DNA from: DATDIC01 sp963764525
GTDB lineage: Bacteria > Pseudomonadota > Alphaproteobacteria > Acetobacterales > Acetobacteraceae
DNA: 64,000 nucleotides
Direction of reading: 5' to 3'
NCBI GenBank assembly: GCA_963764525.1
Contig: CAVXTC010000031.1
Coordinates: 62,001 to 126,000, forward strand
The notes under the pieces are model-generated. The model saw only the letters and a program-made list of their open reading frames with translations. It had not been told where the DNA came from and did no database searches. The translations under genes and the position numbers were made by a program. How positions within the stretch are numbered: position 1 is the first letter of the stretch; every line of letters begins with the position of its first letter. Shown in pieces: positions 44,082-53,818 of this stretch.

Positions 44082-44254
44082 GTGTGCCGCGCTCCTGTGG
44101 CGAACCGTGGCGCTTGTCTTAGCGCAGACGGGGGGCGGAGGCGACAGGAGGGCGGAGCGCGGGGGGATGGCTGTCAGTGGAGCGCGCTGTGGGTTGCGCG
44201 CGGGAGTCGCTTAGCGCTACTGATGGTCCCGGTCATGGAACGTTAGGCATTCTA

Positions 44255-44737
44255 ATGAAATCTCGCAAGTTCTCCTATGCGCCAACGCTCCGGAACCAGC
44301 CAGCAACCGGGGTCGGACTGCGGATCAAAACGGCGCGCCAACGGCGCGAGATCAGCCAGGCCGAACTGGGCAAGCAGGTCGCAGTCACTGCCGGGGCGGT
44401 CGGCCAGTGGGAACTCGGATTGTCGAGTCCCAGTTCAGGACGCCTGCCGATGTTAGCCAAGGCGCTCCGTGTCTCGATGGATTGGCTGATCACCGGACAA
44501 CTGGAGCCAGCAAACGAGCAGTCAGGCCGGACTGCCGTAGATCTGGACACCGGACTCGTGCAACAAGCTCATGTCTTCGGGATCGATGTGGTGTCTAAGC
44601 TCGACGATTATCTGCGCGACCTGATCGCCAAGGCCCGGGAGCAGCATTGGCTGGATGAAAATCGTGGCGCTCTTGAGGACGCCAATGCCTTCCTTGCAAG
44701 AAATGGTCTCTGGAGTGATGGCCGGCGGCAGTTCTGA
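44255..44737 (+). CDS. ccdA: XRE-type antitoxin with CcdA-like C-terminus
   Basis: 160 residues. Residues about 20-80 form an XRE/Cro helix-turn-helix (GLRIKTARQRREISQAELGK, AVGQWELGLSSPSSGRL). Residues about 100-160 resemble the CcdA toxin-neutralising tail: DLIAKAREQHWLDENRGALE and FLARNGLWSDGRRQF, ending in RRQF like the CcdA YRQF end. The usual N-terminal ribbon-helix-helix of CcdA is absent. The ATG at 44255 was chosen; an earlier frame start at 44177 is a leader. It overlaps the toxin gene by one base (TGATG), typical of antitoxin-first operons. Upstream, TAGCGCTA at 44212-44219 is a possible operator. It should bind DNA and block CcdB. Confidence 0.72.
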   Translation: MKSRKFSYAPTLRNQPATGVGLRIKTARQRREISQAELGKQVAVTAGAVGQWELGLSSPSSGRLPMLAKALRVSMDWLITGQLEPANEQSGRTAVDLDTGLVQQAHVFGIDVVSKLDDYLRDLIAKAREQHWLDENRGALEDANAFLARNGLWSDGRRQF

Positions 44738-45045
44738 TGCAGTTCGATGCGCACCGGAACGCCGGCGCATCTTCTGAGTATGCGCCATATCTGCTGGACA
44801 TTCAGGCCGATCTGTTGGCCGATCTGGACACAAGAGTCGTGGTCCCGTTGGTCACCATGGGTGCCTTCGGCCGTCGCGCGGGCGGATTGCATCCGGTGTT
44901 CTCGATCGAGGGCGAACAGGTCGTGTTGGCGACGCACCTTGCCGCCGCCGTCCGTCGCAACGAGCTCGGGCTTCCGGTGATCTCGTTCCGCACAAAGCGG
45001 GACGAAATTATCCGCGCCGTTGATACTCTTTTGGCTGGGGTATGA
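44737..45045 (+). CDS. ccdB: CcdB-family toxin (DNA gyrase inhibitor)
   Basis: 102 residues, the usual CcdB length. YLLDIQADLLADLDTRVVVP, LHPVFSIEGEQVVLATH and ELGLPVISFRTKRDEIIRAVDT align along the whole of F-plasmid CcdB. CcdB traps gyrase on DNA. The F-plasmid protein ends in Phe-Trp-Gly-Ile, where Trp99 is needed for poisoning; here the end is LLAGV, so Trp is Ala and Ile is Val. Chromosomal relatives often vary there, so activity is uncertain. It is coupled to the antitoxin by a one-base overlap. Confidence 0.85.
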   Translation: MQFDAHRNAGASSEYAPYLLDIQADLLADLDTRVVVPLVTMGAFGRRAGGLHPVFSIEGEQVVLATHLAAAVRRNELGLPVISFRTKRDEIIRAVDTLLAGV

Positions 45046-45094
45046 CATCAACGGTCGAAAACGGGGCAAGCGGGAGTGACGGCTGACAAATTAG

Positions 45095-46295
45095 TCAGTC
45101 CGGCCAGCCAAGAAACGCCCGCGTCCGCCGCGCCCGGCGATCCTCAAACGGGGTAGCGATCACCGCGTTGGATGCCTGCGCGCGGTCCAGTTCCTCGGCG
45201 AGCCGCGCGGCAACCACCTCCGCCTCGCCGGGATGCAGGTTGCAGGGGTCCATCAGGAAGCAACCATGCTCGATCTCGTGGTCGCGCACGATCACCGGTT
45301 GCGGGCCGCTGGCCAGCCGGTCCGCGAGGTCCCAGGCAGTGATGCGGGCATCCTGGGCTCGCACCGCCACCTGCAACCGTTCCAGCGGGTTGCCGGTGGG
45401 ATCGGGTTCAATGTCTGCCGCCACGCCCGGGCGGCCGGACAGCGTATCGCGCCACAACAGCAGCGCGGCGGTTTCCCGCGCCCGCACCGCGGCGTTGTCG
45501 CGCCGTTCCCACGCATACAGCGCAGCGATGGTACCCGCGATTCCCTCCTTGCCGACCTTCATGCCACGCCCGATACCACGGTTCTGCAAATACGCCGCGC
45601 GGATCAGCGGTTTGCGCCCGGCGACGATCCCGGCCGTGGGACCGCCCAGGAACTTGTGCGCCGAATAGCAGACCAGGTCTGCGCCGGCCGCCAGGAAGGC
45701 CCGCAAATCGTACTCCGATGCCGCATCAACGATGACCGGCACGCCGCGCGCGTGGCACGGCTCGGCGAACGCCGGCAGTCCAAGCATCCCACGTTGCACC
45801 GTATGATGCGAAACGACATACACCACCGCCGCCGTCCGCTCATTCAGCGCGCCGGCCAGTTGATACCCCCGCGTGGAGGTCGCCTGTCCCACCGGCACCA
45901 CCCTGCGCGCCGGTCAGCCGGATCGCCTGTTCGATCGGCGCGCCATAGGAAACCATATGTCCGGCCTGAATGATGACCTCGTGCTTCAACCCGGCCGTGT
46001 CCGGCAGGCGTTCGATCGCGGCGAGATCATCGCCGGTCATCGCGCCGGCGATGCCCAGGGTAATCGCGGCGCTGCATGAGGCGGTGACAAAGCCCGCCTC
46101 GGCCCCGCACAGCCGAGCGATGGCGGCGCTCGCGCGGCGTTGCAGGTCATCGATCTCGACAAACTCCGTCAGGATCGCCGCGACCGCGCTGATTGCTTCC
46201 GGCACCGCGATCGATGCGCCAAGCGCGGTCATCGTGCCTGATACGTTGATGATCGGCCGCAGCCCCAGGCGGGCGCGGATATCGGATGCATCCAT
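45095..46295 (-). CDS. SelA-like PLP-dependent lyase/transferase, one frame break
   Basis: About 400 residues of the fold-type I group related to selenocysteine synthase and D-glucosaminate-6-phosphate ammonia-lyase. The N-terminus LRPIINVSGTMTALGASIAV and CGAEAGFVTASCSAAITLGI are conserved; the PLP lysine is in CYSAHKFLGGPTAGIV. A surplus base near 45905 splits TGARVVPVGQATS. Substrate unknown; candidates are amino-sugar or D-amino acid-like compounds. It is divergent from an amino acid importer, 90 bases apart, which suggests the imported compound is its substrate. Confidence 0.82.
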
Positions 46296-46385
46296 GGCAG
46301 TCTCCTGGACGGCGCTTCCCCCGGTCAGGCTCCTGTGCCAGTCTTGCACGGACCAGCAACGAGCAAGAGCTCACCGGGGGAAACC

Positions 46386-47250
46386 ATGACCGACCGACAG
46401 CAGCGGCGCAATTTTCTCGCTCTTGGCGGCGCCGGGGTGCTTGTCGCCGCCGCGCTGGATGCGCCGCGCGCCGCCGCCCAGGCGCCACCCGCGTCGTTGC
46501 TGCGCACGGTGCTCGACCGCGGGCACCTGATCGTCGGCACCGGGTCCACCAACCCGCCCTGGCATTTCGAGGACGATGCCGGCAAGCTGACCGGCATGGA
46601 TATCGCCATGGCGCGCATCCTGGCAAAGGGCCTGTTCGACGATGAAACCAAGGTCGAGTATGTCATCCAGGATCCGGCAGCGCGTATCCCGAACATCACG
46701 ACCGGCAAGGTCGATGTCGTCATCCAGTTCATGACAGTGTCGCCGGCCCGCGCGCAGTTGGTGGCGTTCTCGCGGCCGTACTACGTGGAAGGCGCCGCGC
46801 TGATGACGACGCCGCAAGGCAAGTGGCAGACCTACGACTGCGTTGAAGGCGGCCGGGAAGCAGGTCCGCGCTTCGGTGCTGCAGAACGTCGATGCCGATA
46901 TCCTGGTGCATAACGCGCTGCCGGACGCACAGGTGCTGCAACTGGATACCCAGGCCAACACGTTCCAGGCGATCACCGCCGGCCGCGCCGATGTCGCTGT
47001 GGTGGATGCCTCGACGGTGAAATGGCTGGTCAAGAAGAACCCGGGCGCCTACACCAATCCCGGCTACGCGTATGAGGCGCAGCTCTACAGCGCAGCGATG
47101 CGGCAGGGCGACCCGGACTGGCTGCAATGGGTCAACACCTGCTTCAATGTCGCCATGCACGGGCACCAGCCGGAGATCTATACCGCCGCGTTCGAGGAAT
47201 TCTTCGGCGAGAAACCGCCGCCGCAGGTGCCGGGTTTCCCGCCGATCTGA
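46386..47250 (+). CDS. Polar amino acid ABC transporter substrate-binding protein, one frame break
   Basis: About 287 residues. The leader QRRNFLALGGAGVLVAAAL looks like a twin-arginine signal, cleaved after DAPRAAA. The mature domain matches family 3 binding proteins: GTGSTNPPWHFEDDAGKLTG MDIAM and ITTGKVDVVIQFMTVSPARA. The frame breaks near 46839 (surplus T in TACGACTGCG) and continues as ALKAAGKQVRASVLQNVDAD. GGGGG lies before the ATG. First gene of a four-gene importer operon. Ligand unknown; divergent SelA-like enzyme hints at an amino-sugar or amino acid. Confidence 0.82.
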
Positions 47251-47268
47251 CCGGCGTTTCGGCACAGG

Positions 47269-47937
47269 GTGAACTACCACCTCAATTTCCATTTCGTCTG
47301 GCGCTACTTCGACCGTCTGGAATGGGGGCTGCTGCTGAGCCTGGAACTCGCCGTGCTCGGCGTGCTTGCCGGGACGGTGATCGGGCTCGGTCTGGCCCTG
47401 CTGGCATCGGCGTCCGGCCGCATCGTCCGGACGCTCATCGCGGCTTATGTCGAATTCATCCGTAACGTGCCGCTGCTGCTGCTGGTCTATCTGGTGTTTT
47501 ACGGGATCCCGAGCGTCGGCGGCTTCGCCTACAACGCCACGACCAGCTTCGTGATCACGCTGGCGGTCTATGCCGGCGCGTACCTGGTGGAGGTGTTCCG
47601 CGCCGGGCTGCAATCGGTGCCGCGCGGGCTGATCGATGCCGGCCGGGCGATCGGGCTGACGCCGGCGCAGCGCGTGGTGTGGGTCGTCTTGCCGACGATG
47701 TTCCGCATCGTGCTGCCCTCGCTCGGCAACGCGTTCATTCAGCCTGTTCAAGGACACGTCGCTGGCTTCCGTCATCGCGGTGCCGGAGCTCGCGTACGGC
47801 GCCAACTGGATCTACACCAACACCTTCCGCATCGTCGAAGTGTATGCGGTGGTGACCCCGATGTACCTGGTCACCGGATGGCTGCTGCTGCTCGGGCTGC
47901 GCGGGCTGGAGCGGCGGTTCGCGGTGCAGCGCCGATG
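47269..47937 (+). CDS. Polar amino acid ABC transporter permease (first), one frame break
   Basis: About 222 residues of the HisM/GlnP class. YVEFIRNVPLLLLVYLVFYG and AYLVEVFRAGLQSVPRGLI (EAA-loop side) identify it. The frame shifts near 47740; removing one base gives FISLFKDTSLASVIAVPELA, the normal continuation. The GTG start at 47269 lacks a strong Shine-Dalgarno. Its stop overlaps the second permease start (ATGA). Without the correction the two permeases appear wrongly fused. Confidence 0.82.
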
Positions 47938-48584
47938 AGCGTGATGCTCGCCAGCCTGCCGTTCCTGTGGCGGGGGCTGCTGGTCACGTTGGAGGTGTCC
48001 GCGATCGTTGTTGTTGTCGCGCTGCTGGCCGGCGTGCTGCTCGGGCTGGGCCTGACGTTCGGTCCGCGCATCGTCGCCTGGCCGATCCGGCTGTACAGCG
48101 ACGTGATGCGCGGCACGCCGCTGCTCGTGCTGATCTTCTTCATCTATTACGCACTGCCGATAACGGGTCTGAAGATCGGCAATTTCTGGGCCGCGCTGCG
48201 TGGCATTGGCGGCGTTTGAGACAGCGCACGTCGCCGAGGTTGCCCGCGGCGCGCTGCAGTCCGATCCATGCCGGGCAGACCGAGGCGGCCAAGGCGATCG
48301 GGCTGACCTTCGGACAGCGCATGATCTACGTGATCTTTCCGCAGGCGCTGCGTCGCTTTTTGCCGCCGTGGATGAACACGGTGGTGGATACCGTAAAGGG
48401 CAGCGCGCTGGTGTCGCTGGTCGGCATCGTCGATCTCATGCTGTCGATCCAGCAGGTGATCGGACGCACGTTCCGGCCGATGCCGCTGTATATCCTGGGG
48501 GCACTGATCTATTTCGCGATCAACTACGCGCTGTCGCTGACGGCGCGAAGGCTGGAGGCGCGGTTCGCCTATGTCCGGGAGTGA
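47934..48584 (+). CDS. Polar amino acid ABC transporter permease (second), two frame breaks
   Basis: About 216 residues. LWRGLLVTLEVSAIVVVVAL and YSDVMRGTPLLVLIFFIYYA mark the HisQ/GlnP class; the EAA region is HAGQTEAAKAIGLTFGQRMI. Breaks near 48200 and 48262, each one surplus base, separate the membrane segments. With the first permease it forms the heterodimeric channel. The gene ends overlapping the start of the ATPase gene. Confidence 0.78.
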   Translation, partial: DERDARQPAVPVAGAAGHVGGVRDRCCCRAAGRRAARAGPDVRSAHRRLADPAVQRRDARHAAARADLLHLLRTADNGSEDRQFLGRAAWHWRRLRQRTSPRLPAARCSPIHAGQTEAAKAIGLTFGQRMIYVIFPQALRRFLPPWMNTVVDTVKGSALVSLVGIVDLMLSIQQVIGRTFRPMPLYILGALIYFAINYALSLTARRLEARFAYVRE

Positions 48585-49352
48585 GGCGCGGTCACTGGTG
48601 CGGGTGCGCGCGCTGACCAAGTCGTTCGGCGCCAACCAGGTGCTAAAGGGCGTCGATCTGGACGTGCACCGCGGTGAGGTGGTGGCGATCATCGGCGCCA
48701 GCGGCAGCGGCAAGACGACGCTGCTGCGATGCATCAACCTGCTGGAGCGATACGACGGCGGCTCCGTGCAGGTCGATGGCGTCGAGGTCGGCTACCGCGA
48801 GCGACCGTCGTCCGCGCGGCGAGCGGGAACTGGCGCCGATCCGCGCCGGCACCGGCATGGTGTTCCAGCTCTTCAACCTGTTCCCGCATCTGACGGCGGC
48901 GGAGAACGTGATGCTCGGCCTGCGCAAGGTGCGCCGCATGAGCCCGGCGGGAGGCGCGCGCGCTGGCCGAGCAATGGCTGGCGCGGGTCGGCCTGGGCGA
49001 CAAGCTGGACAGCCTGCCGTATGAGCTGTCGGGCGGGCAGCAGCAGCGCGTCGGCATTGCCCGCGCGGTGGCGATGAACCCGAAGGTGCTGCTGCTGGAC
49101 GAGATCACCTCCGCGCTGGATCCCGAGCTGGTCGGCGAAGTGCTGACAGTGGTGCATGATCTCGCGCGCGAGGGCATGACGATGATCCTGGTTACGCACG
49201 AGATGACATTCGCCCGCGATGTGGCGGCGCGGGTGGTGTTCATGGATGCCGGCCGGGTGGCGGTGGAGGGCACGCCGCGCGAAGTGTTCGGGGCGCAGAC
49301 GCACGATCGGCTGCGGGCGTTCCTGGCGCGGATCGAGCTGCGGGGGGTATGA
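48571..49352 (+). CDS. Polar amino acid ABC transporter ATP-binding protein, two frame breaks
   Basis: About 259 residues in the GlnQ/HisP class. Walker A GASGSGKTTLL, Q-loop VFQLFNLFPHLTAAENVML, signature LSGGQQQRVGIARAV, Walker B VLLLDEITSALDPE and the H-loop VTHEMTFARDVA are found in three frame segments. Surplus bases near 48811 and 48950 account for the breaks. The usual glycine-rich residue after Walker B and the C-terminal RAFLARI end are typical. Last gene of the importer operon; a long palindrome follows. Confidence 0.82.
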
Positions 49353-49372
49353 GGGAAACAACCTGGCTTGCG

Positions 49373-49441
49373 GTAGGGCGGAAAAGCGCAGCGTATTCCG
49401 CCGTACCGGATGGCGGAATGCGCTGCGCTTTTCCGCCCTAC
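49373..49441 (+). repeat. Long extragenic palindrome followed by T-run (MITE/REP-like, likely terminator)
   Basis: The left arm GTAGGGCGGAAAAGCGCAGC begins at 49373 and is exactly mirrored by the right arm ending at 49441. Only one wobble pair interrupts a stem of about 30 bases, around a loop GTACCGGAT. GTTTTT follows on the plus strand. The element lies between the importer operon and hrpB and would fold into a very stable hairpin. Elements with this GTAGGGCGG-type arm recur in many proteobacterial genomes; a mobile origin and a terminator function are both plausible. Confidence 0.75.
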
Positions 49442-49494
49442 GTTTTTCGTGCCACTGGTGTTTGATACCGTTCGATCTCAAGACAGCGACCGCA

Positions 49495-51962
49495 ATGCCG
49501 CCCGCTCTCATTCCCGACCTTCCGGTCGCCGACGCACTGCCGGCGCTGCAAGCCGCACTTGCGGCGGGACCGAATGCGGTGCTGGTCGCCCCGCCGGGTG
49601 CCGGGAAGACCACGCTGGTCCCCCTCGCTTTGCTGGCAGCGCCCTGGCGCGGCGACCAGCGCATCCTGATGCTGGAACCGCGACGGCTGGCCACCCGCGC
49701 CGCCGCCGCGCGCATGGCGACGCTGCTCGGCGAACCGGTCGGGTGCACTGTCGGCTACCGCACCCGCCTCGATAGCAACATTTCGGTCGCGACACGCATC
49801 GAGGTGGTCACCGACGGGCTGCTGCTGCGCCGCCTGCATTCCGATCCAGGTCTCTCCGGCGTCGCGGCGGTGATCCTCGATGAGGTGCATGAGCGGTCGC
49901 TGGACTCCGACCTTGCCCTCGCCCTCTGCCTCGATCTTCAGCGCGTGCTGCGCCCGGAGCTGCGGCTGATCGCCATGTCGGCGACCATGGACGGCGCCCG
50001 TCTCGCCGCCCTGATGGACGCAGAAGTAATCGAGAGCGCCGGACGGCTGTTCCCGATCGATGTGCTGCACGCCAGACGCGACATCCCAAGCGTCCGCGAC
50101 CTGCCCGATGCCATGTCCCGCGCCATCCGCGCCGCCCTTACCGAGCAGGCCGGCGACATCCTCGCGTTCCTGCCCGGGATGGGGGAGATCCGCCGCACCC
50201 AGGCAGCCCTCGGCGGTTGCGGCGCGCTGGTGCTGCCGCTGCATGGCGAACTGCCGCCGACCGAGCAGGACCGCGCGCTGCGTCCGGCGGAAACGCGCCG
50301 CGTCGTCCTCGCCACCTCGATCGCCGAGACGTCGCTGACCGTTCCCGGCGTTCGTATCGTCATCGACGGCGGCTGGCGGCGGGCGCCGCGGCTGGACCCC
50401 GGCACCGGCCTCACCCGACTGGCGACGCTGCGCATCTCCCGCGCCGCTGCCGACCAGCGAGCCGGACGGGCCGGGCGGGAGGCGGCGGGCACCGCCATCC
50501 GCCTGTGGTCGGAGGCGCTGCATCGCGGGCTGCCGGCATTCGACCGTCCGGAAATCCTTGAGGCCGAACTGTCCTCCCTGGCGCTGGATTGCGCCGCCTG
50601 GGGCACGGCGCCCGACGCGCTGCCGTTCCAGGACAATCCGCCGGCGGGCGCGCTCGCCGCCGCCGCGGCGCTGCTGACAGAACTGGGCGCGCTGGACCCC
50701 GCCGGCGCGATCACCGAACTGGGGGGCCGCATGGCACGGCTCGGCGCGCATCCTCGGCTGGCCGCCATGATGCTGGCGGCGGACACGAAAAGCGAAGCGG
50801 CCAGGGCCGCCGATATTGCCGCGCTGCTGGAGGAGCGCGATCCGCTGCGCCGTGGAGACGCGCCGGCCGACCTGGCCCTGCGCCTGGCCGCGCTGGCCGA
50901 CGGCGATCCGGATGCCGATCGCGCCGCGCTTTCCCGCATCCGGCGCGCCGCCGCGCAGTATCGGCGCCGGCTCGGCATCCCATCCGATCAGCAGCCGGAC
51001 GGCGACCCCGGGCGGCTGGTCGCGGCTGGATTTCCGGACCGGGTTGCGCAGCGACGGGGCGAACCTGGCAGCTTCCGCCTCGCCGGGGGCGGGGGCGCCC
51101 GGCTGGCGCGCATCGACAAACTGGCCGGCGTCCCGCTGCTGGCCGTCGCCGCGCTGGAGATGAAGGGATCGCCGCAGATCCGCCTCGCCGCGCCACTTGA
51201 TCCGGACGCGCTGCCGCCCGTTCTGGCGGCCCGCGTGACGGAGCAGACCGAGACCGCGTTCGATGCGGCCGCCGGCGCAGGTACCTGGCGCGCCGCCGGC
51301 GGCGGCTCGGCGCGCTGGTGCTGAGCGACCGCACCGTGCCGGCGGACCCTGCCGAGCTGGCCTCGGCGCTCGCTGCCGCAGTGGCGGCCGACCAGCTTCG
51401 GCCACTGCCCTGGACCGAGGCGGCACGGCAGCTTCAGGCTCGGATCGCCCTGATGCGGGGCATCGAACCCGACCAAGGCTGGCCCGATTTATCGGACACG
51501 GCGCTGGCGGCCGGCGTGCAGGCGTGGCTGACCCCTGTTCTTGGCGAGTTCTCCCGGCTGGCGGATCTTGCTCGGCTGGACCTCCGTATGCTGCTGCGCA
51601 ACGCATTGCCCGGCGCGATGGCCGCCCGGCTCGATCGCGAGCTGCCGACCGACATCGCCCTGCCCGGCGGGCGCGCCGCCATCGATTACCGCCAGCCGGT
51701 GCCGACGGCCGGCGCGCGAGCGCAAGCCTTCTATGGGCTATCGGACACGCCGAAGCTGGCTGGCGGACGCGTGAAGCTATCCCTGGCGCTGCTGTCGCCG
51801 GCCGGCCGTCCGACGGCGGTCACCGCGGACCTCGCCGGCTTCTGGCGGGGCGGCTGGGCGGAGGTTCGGCGAGAGCTACGTGGCCGCTACCCCAAACACG
51901 ACTGGCCCGAGGATCCGGGCGGGGTGAAGATCCGGGGAAATGACGAATCACTCACTCGGTGA
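49495..51962 (+). CDS. hrpB: ATP-dependent helicase HrpB, one frame break
   Basis: About 822 residues, normal for HrpB. DEAH-type motifs: APPGAGKTTLVPLALL (Walker A), ILDEVHERSLDSDL (DEVH), SATMDG and TSIAETSLTVPGVRIVID, with QRAGRAGRE as motif VI. The C-terminal HrpB-specific region (DLRMLLRNALPGAMAARLDR, IDYRQPVPTAGARAQAFYG) is in another frame; the break near 51283 needs one base added, the opposite of most in this window. Start ATG 49495. Role of HrpB is unclear, probably RNA or ribosome related. Followed 55 bases later by a protease gene. Confidence 0.88.
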
Positions 51963-52017
51963 TTCTTGTTGCATTCGCGCCGCCATGCCATGTCCTGGGC
52001 AAAAGGATCCGCCGACG

Positions 52018-53118
52018 ATGCATGCTCGACCTGCCTGGCTGCGCCCGAAGGGCCTCGTGCTGGGCATCGCCCTGCTCACCTCTGCCTGCGCGGCCACCAC
52101 CGTGCCGCGGTTGGCCGATGCGCGCGGCGCGCCCGACAGCTTCGCCCCGCTGGTCAAGAAGGTGCTGCCGGCTGTGGTGAACATCGCGGTGACCGAAACG
52201 GTCACCGGCGGCGACATGGCGGCCCAATTGCCGCCCGAGCTGCGCGACACGCCGTTGGGCCGGGAGTTCCGCCGACGCTTCGGCAGTCAGCGCGAGCAGG
52301 TGCTGGGCGCCGGCTCGGGCTTCATCATCGACCCATCCGGCATCATCGTCACCAACAACCACGTGGTCGGACACGCCAGCAAGATCATCGTATCGTTGAC
52401 CGACGGCACGGAATTGCCGGCGCACGTCATCGGTTCGGATGAGCTGACCGATGTCGCGGTCATCAAGGTGGATGCCTCGCACCCGCTGCCGGCGGTCATC
52501 TGGGGCGATTCGAGCAAGGTCGAAGTGGGCGATTGGATTCTTGCCGCCGGCAACCCGTTCGGTCTCGGCGGTTCGGTGACCGCCGGCATCGTTTCGGCCG
52601 AGGGCCGGGACCTCGGCGAAGGCCCGTTCGACCGCTTCCTGCAGCTCGATGCGCCGATCAACCCCGGCAATTCCGGCGGGCCGACCTTCAATCTGGACGG
52701 CCAAGTGGTCGGGATGACCACAGCGATCGTGACGCCCTCGGGCGGCTCGGTCGGCATCGGCTTCGCGATCCCCAGCAATTTGATCAGCCACACGGTTGAC
52801 GAACTGCGGTCGCACGGGCGGATCGAGCGCGGCTGGCTGGGGGTTTCGGTGCAAAACCTGGGTGCCGACACCGGCCGGCGCGGGGACGTCGAAATCGCCG
52901 GGATCGCGCCGAGCGGGCCCGCGTTGCACGCCGGCTTGCGTACCGGCGATGTGGTGCTGGCAGTCGATGGGCACGTCATCGACAGCACCGGCGGACTGAT
53001 CCGGGCGGTTGCCGAGAAATCGCCCGGCACGATGGTGCAGGTCAAGATACGGCGCGACGGGCACGAGCTGACCATTCCGGTCACCGTGGGCCGCCGGCCG
53101 CCCGAGCAGTCCGGCTGA
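52018..53118 (+). CDS. DegP/HtrA-like serine protease
   Basis: 366 residues. The N-terminal leader LVLGIALLTSACA could be a signal peptide, possibly a lipoprotein (Cys24), for export to the periplasm. The trypsin-like triad is H115 in TNNHVV, D145 in LTDVAVIKVD and S219 in NPGNSGGP. One PDZ domain follows (GWLGVSVQNL, GLRTGDVVLAVDGHVID). AAGGA lies before the ATG 52018. HtrA-type proteins degrade misfolded envelope proteins. It is followed by a response regulator and sensor kinase in the same direction, 16 bases away, suggesting an envelope-stress unit. Confidence 0.88.
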   Translation: MHARPAWLRPKGLVLGIALLTSACAATTVPRLADARGAPDSFAPLVKKVLPAVVNIAVTETVTGGDMAAQLPPELRDTPLGREFRRRFGSQREQVLGAGSGFIIDPSGIIVTNNHVVGHASKIIVSLTDGTELPAHVIGSDELTDVAVIKVDASHPLPAVIWGDSSKVEVGDWILAAGNPFGLGGSVTAGIVSAEGRDLGEGPFDRFLQLDAPINPGNSGGPTFNLDGQVVGMTTAIVTPSGGSVGIGFAIPSNLISHTVDELRSHGRIERGWLGVSVQNLGADTGRRGDVEIAGIAPSGPALHAGLRTGDVVLAVDGHVIDSTGGLIRAVAEKSPGTMVQVKIRRDGHELTIPVTVGRRPPEQSG

Positions 53119-53134
53119 GGAAAGGCAAGAGCGG

Positions 53135-53818
53135 ATGCGTATCCTGGTGGTTGAGGACGACAAGGACGTTGCTGGCTTCGTCGTGCGTGGCCTGCGCGAG
53201 GCCGGGCACGTGGTGGAGCATGCCGATACCGGCCGCGACGGGTTGTTCATGGCGGCGAGTGAAACATTCGACGCGGTCATCCTGGACCGCATGCTGCCCG
53301 GCGGCATCGACGGACTGCGGCTGCTGGAAACCCTGCGGGCTCAGCAGAACGCGGTCCCTGTGCTGATCCTTTCGGCAATGGCCGAGGTGGACGATCGGGT
53401 GCGCGGGCTCAAGGCCGGGGGCGATGATTACCTGACCAAGCCATTCGCGTTCGCTGAGCTGCTCGCCCGGGTGGAGGCGCTGGCCCGTCGCGGCAAGGCC
53501 GAAGGTCCGGTGACGAAACTGACGGTCGCCGACCTGGAACTCGATCTGCTGTCGCGTCAGGTGAAGCGGGCCGGGCAGAAGATCGATCTGCAGCCGCGCG
53601 AGTTCCGACTGCTGGAATACCTGATGCGGCACGCCGGCCAGGTGGTGACGCGCACGATGCTGCTGGAAGGCGTCTGGGATTATCATTTCGATCCGCAGAC
53701 CAACGTGATCGATGTGCACGTGTCGCGGCTGCGTCAGAAAGTCGACAAGCCGTTCCCGATCCCGCTGATCCACACGGTGCGCAACGCCGGGTACATGATG
53801 CGCGTCGAACCTACGTGA
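53135..53818 (+). CDS. OmpR-family response regulator
   Basis: 227 residues. Receiver domain with acidic pair EDDKD, phospho-acceptor D51 in VILDRMLPGG, Thr/Ser in LILSAMAEV and Lys in YLTKPFAFAEL. The C-terminal winged helix (KIDLQPREFRLLEYLMRH, VDVHVSRLRQKVD) binds DNA. Its stop overlaps the histidine kinase start (GTGA), so the pair is a cognate two-component system. It is preceded by the HtrA-like protease gene, a possible target or partner. Confidence 0.93.
   Translation: MRILVVEDDKDVAGFVVRGLREAGHVVEHADTGRDGLFMAASETFDAVILDRMLPGGIDGLRLLETLRAQQNAVPVLILSAMAEVDDRVRGLKAGGDDYLTKPFAFAELLARVEALARRGKAEGPVTKLTVADLELDLLSRQVKRAGQKIDLQPREFRLLEYLMRHAGQVVTRTMLLEGVWDYHFDPQTNVIDVHVSRLRQKVDKPFPIPLIHTVRNAGYMMRVEPT

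Noticed and set aside
44177..44254. Longer start for the XRE-CcdA antitoxin at 44177
   Set aside because: The extra N-terminal residues have no conserved pattern and would cover the probable promoter and the palindrome TAGCGCTA. ATG 44255 fits the family start better.
47269..48219. Single long permease apparently fusing two permease genes
   Set aside because: The fusion comes from the frame break near 47740; correcting it gives two normal HisM/HisQ-like proteins with an ATGA overlap.
49438..51606. Minus-strand frame of about 722 codons
   Set aside because: It is antisense to hrpB, whose helicase motifs are unmistakable, and has no domain of its own.
51952..53307. Minus-strand frame of about 450 codons
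   Set aside because: It is antisense to the HtrA-like protease and has no domain; it also runs into the response regulator gene.
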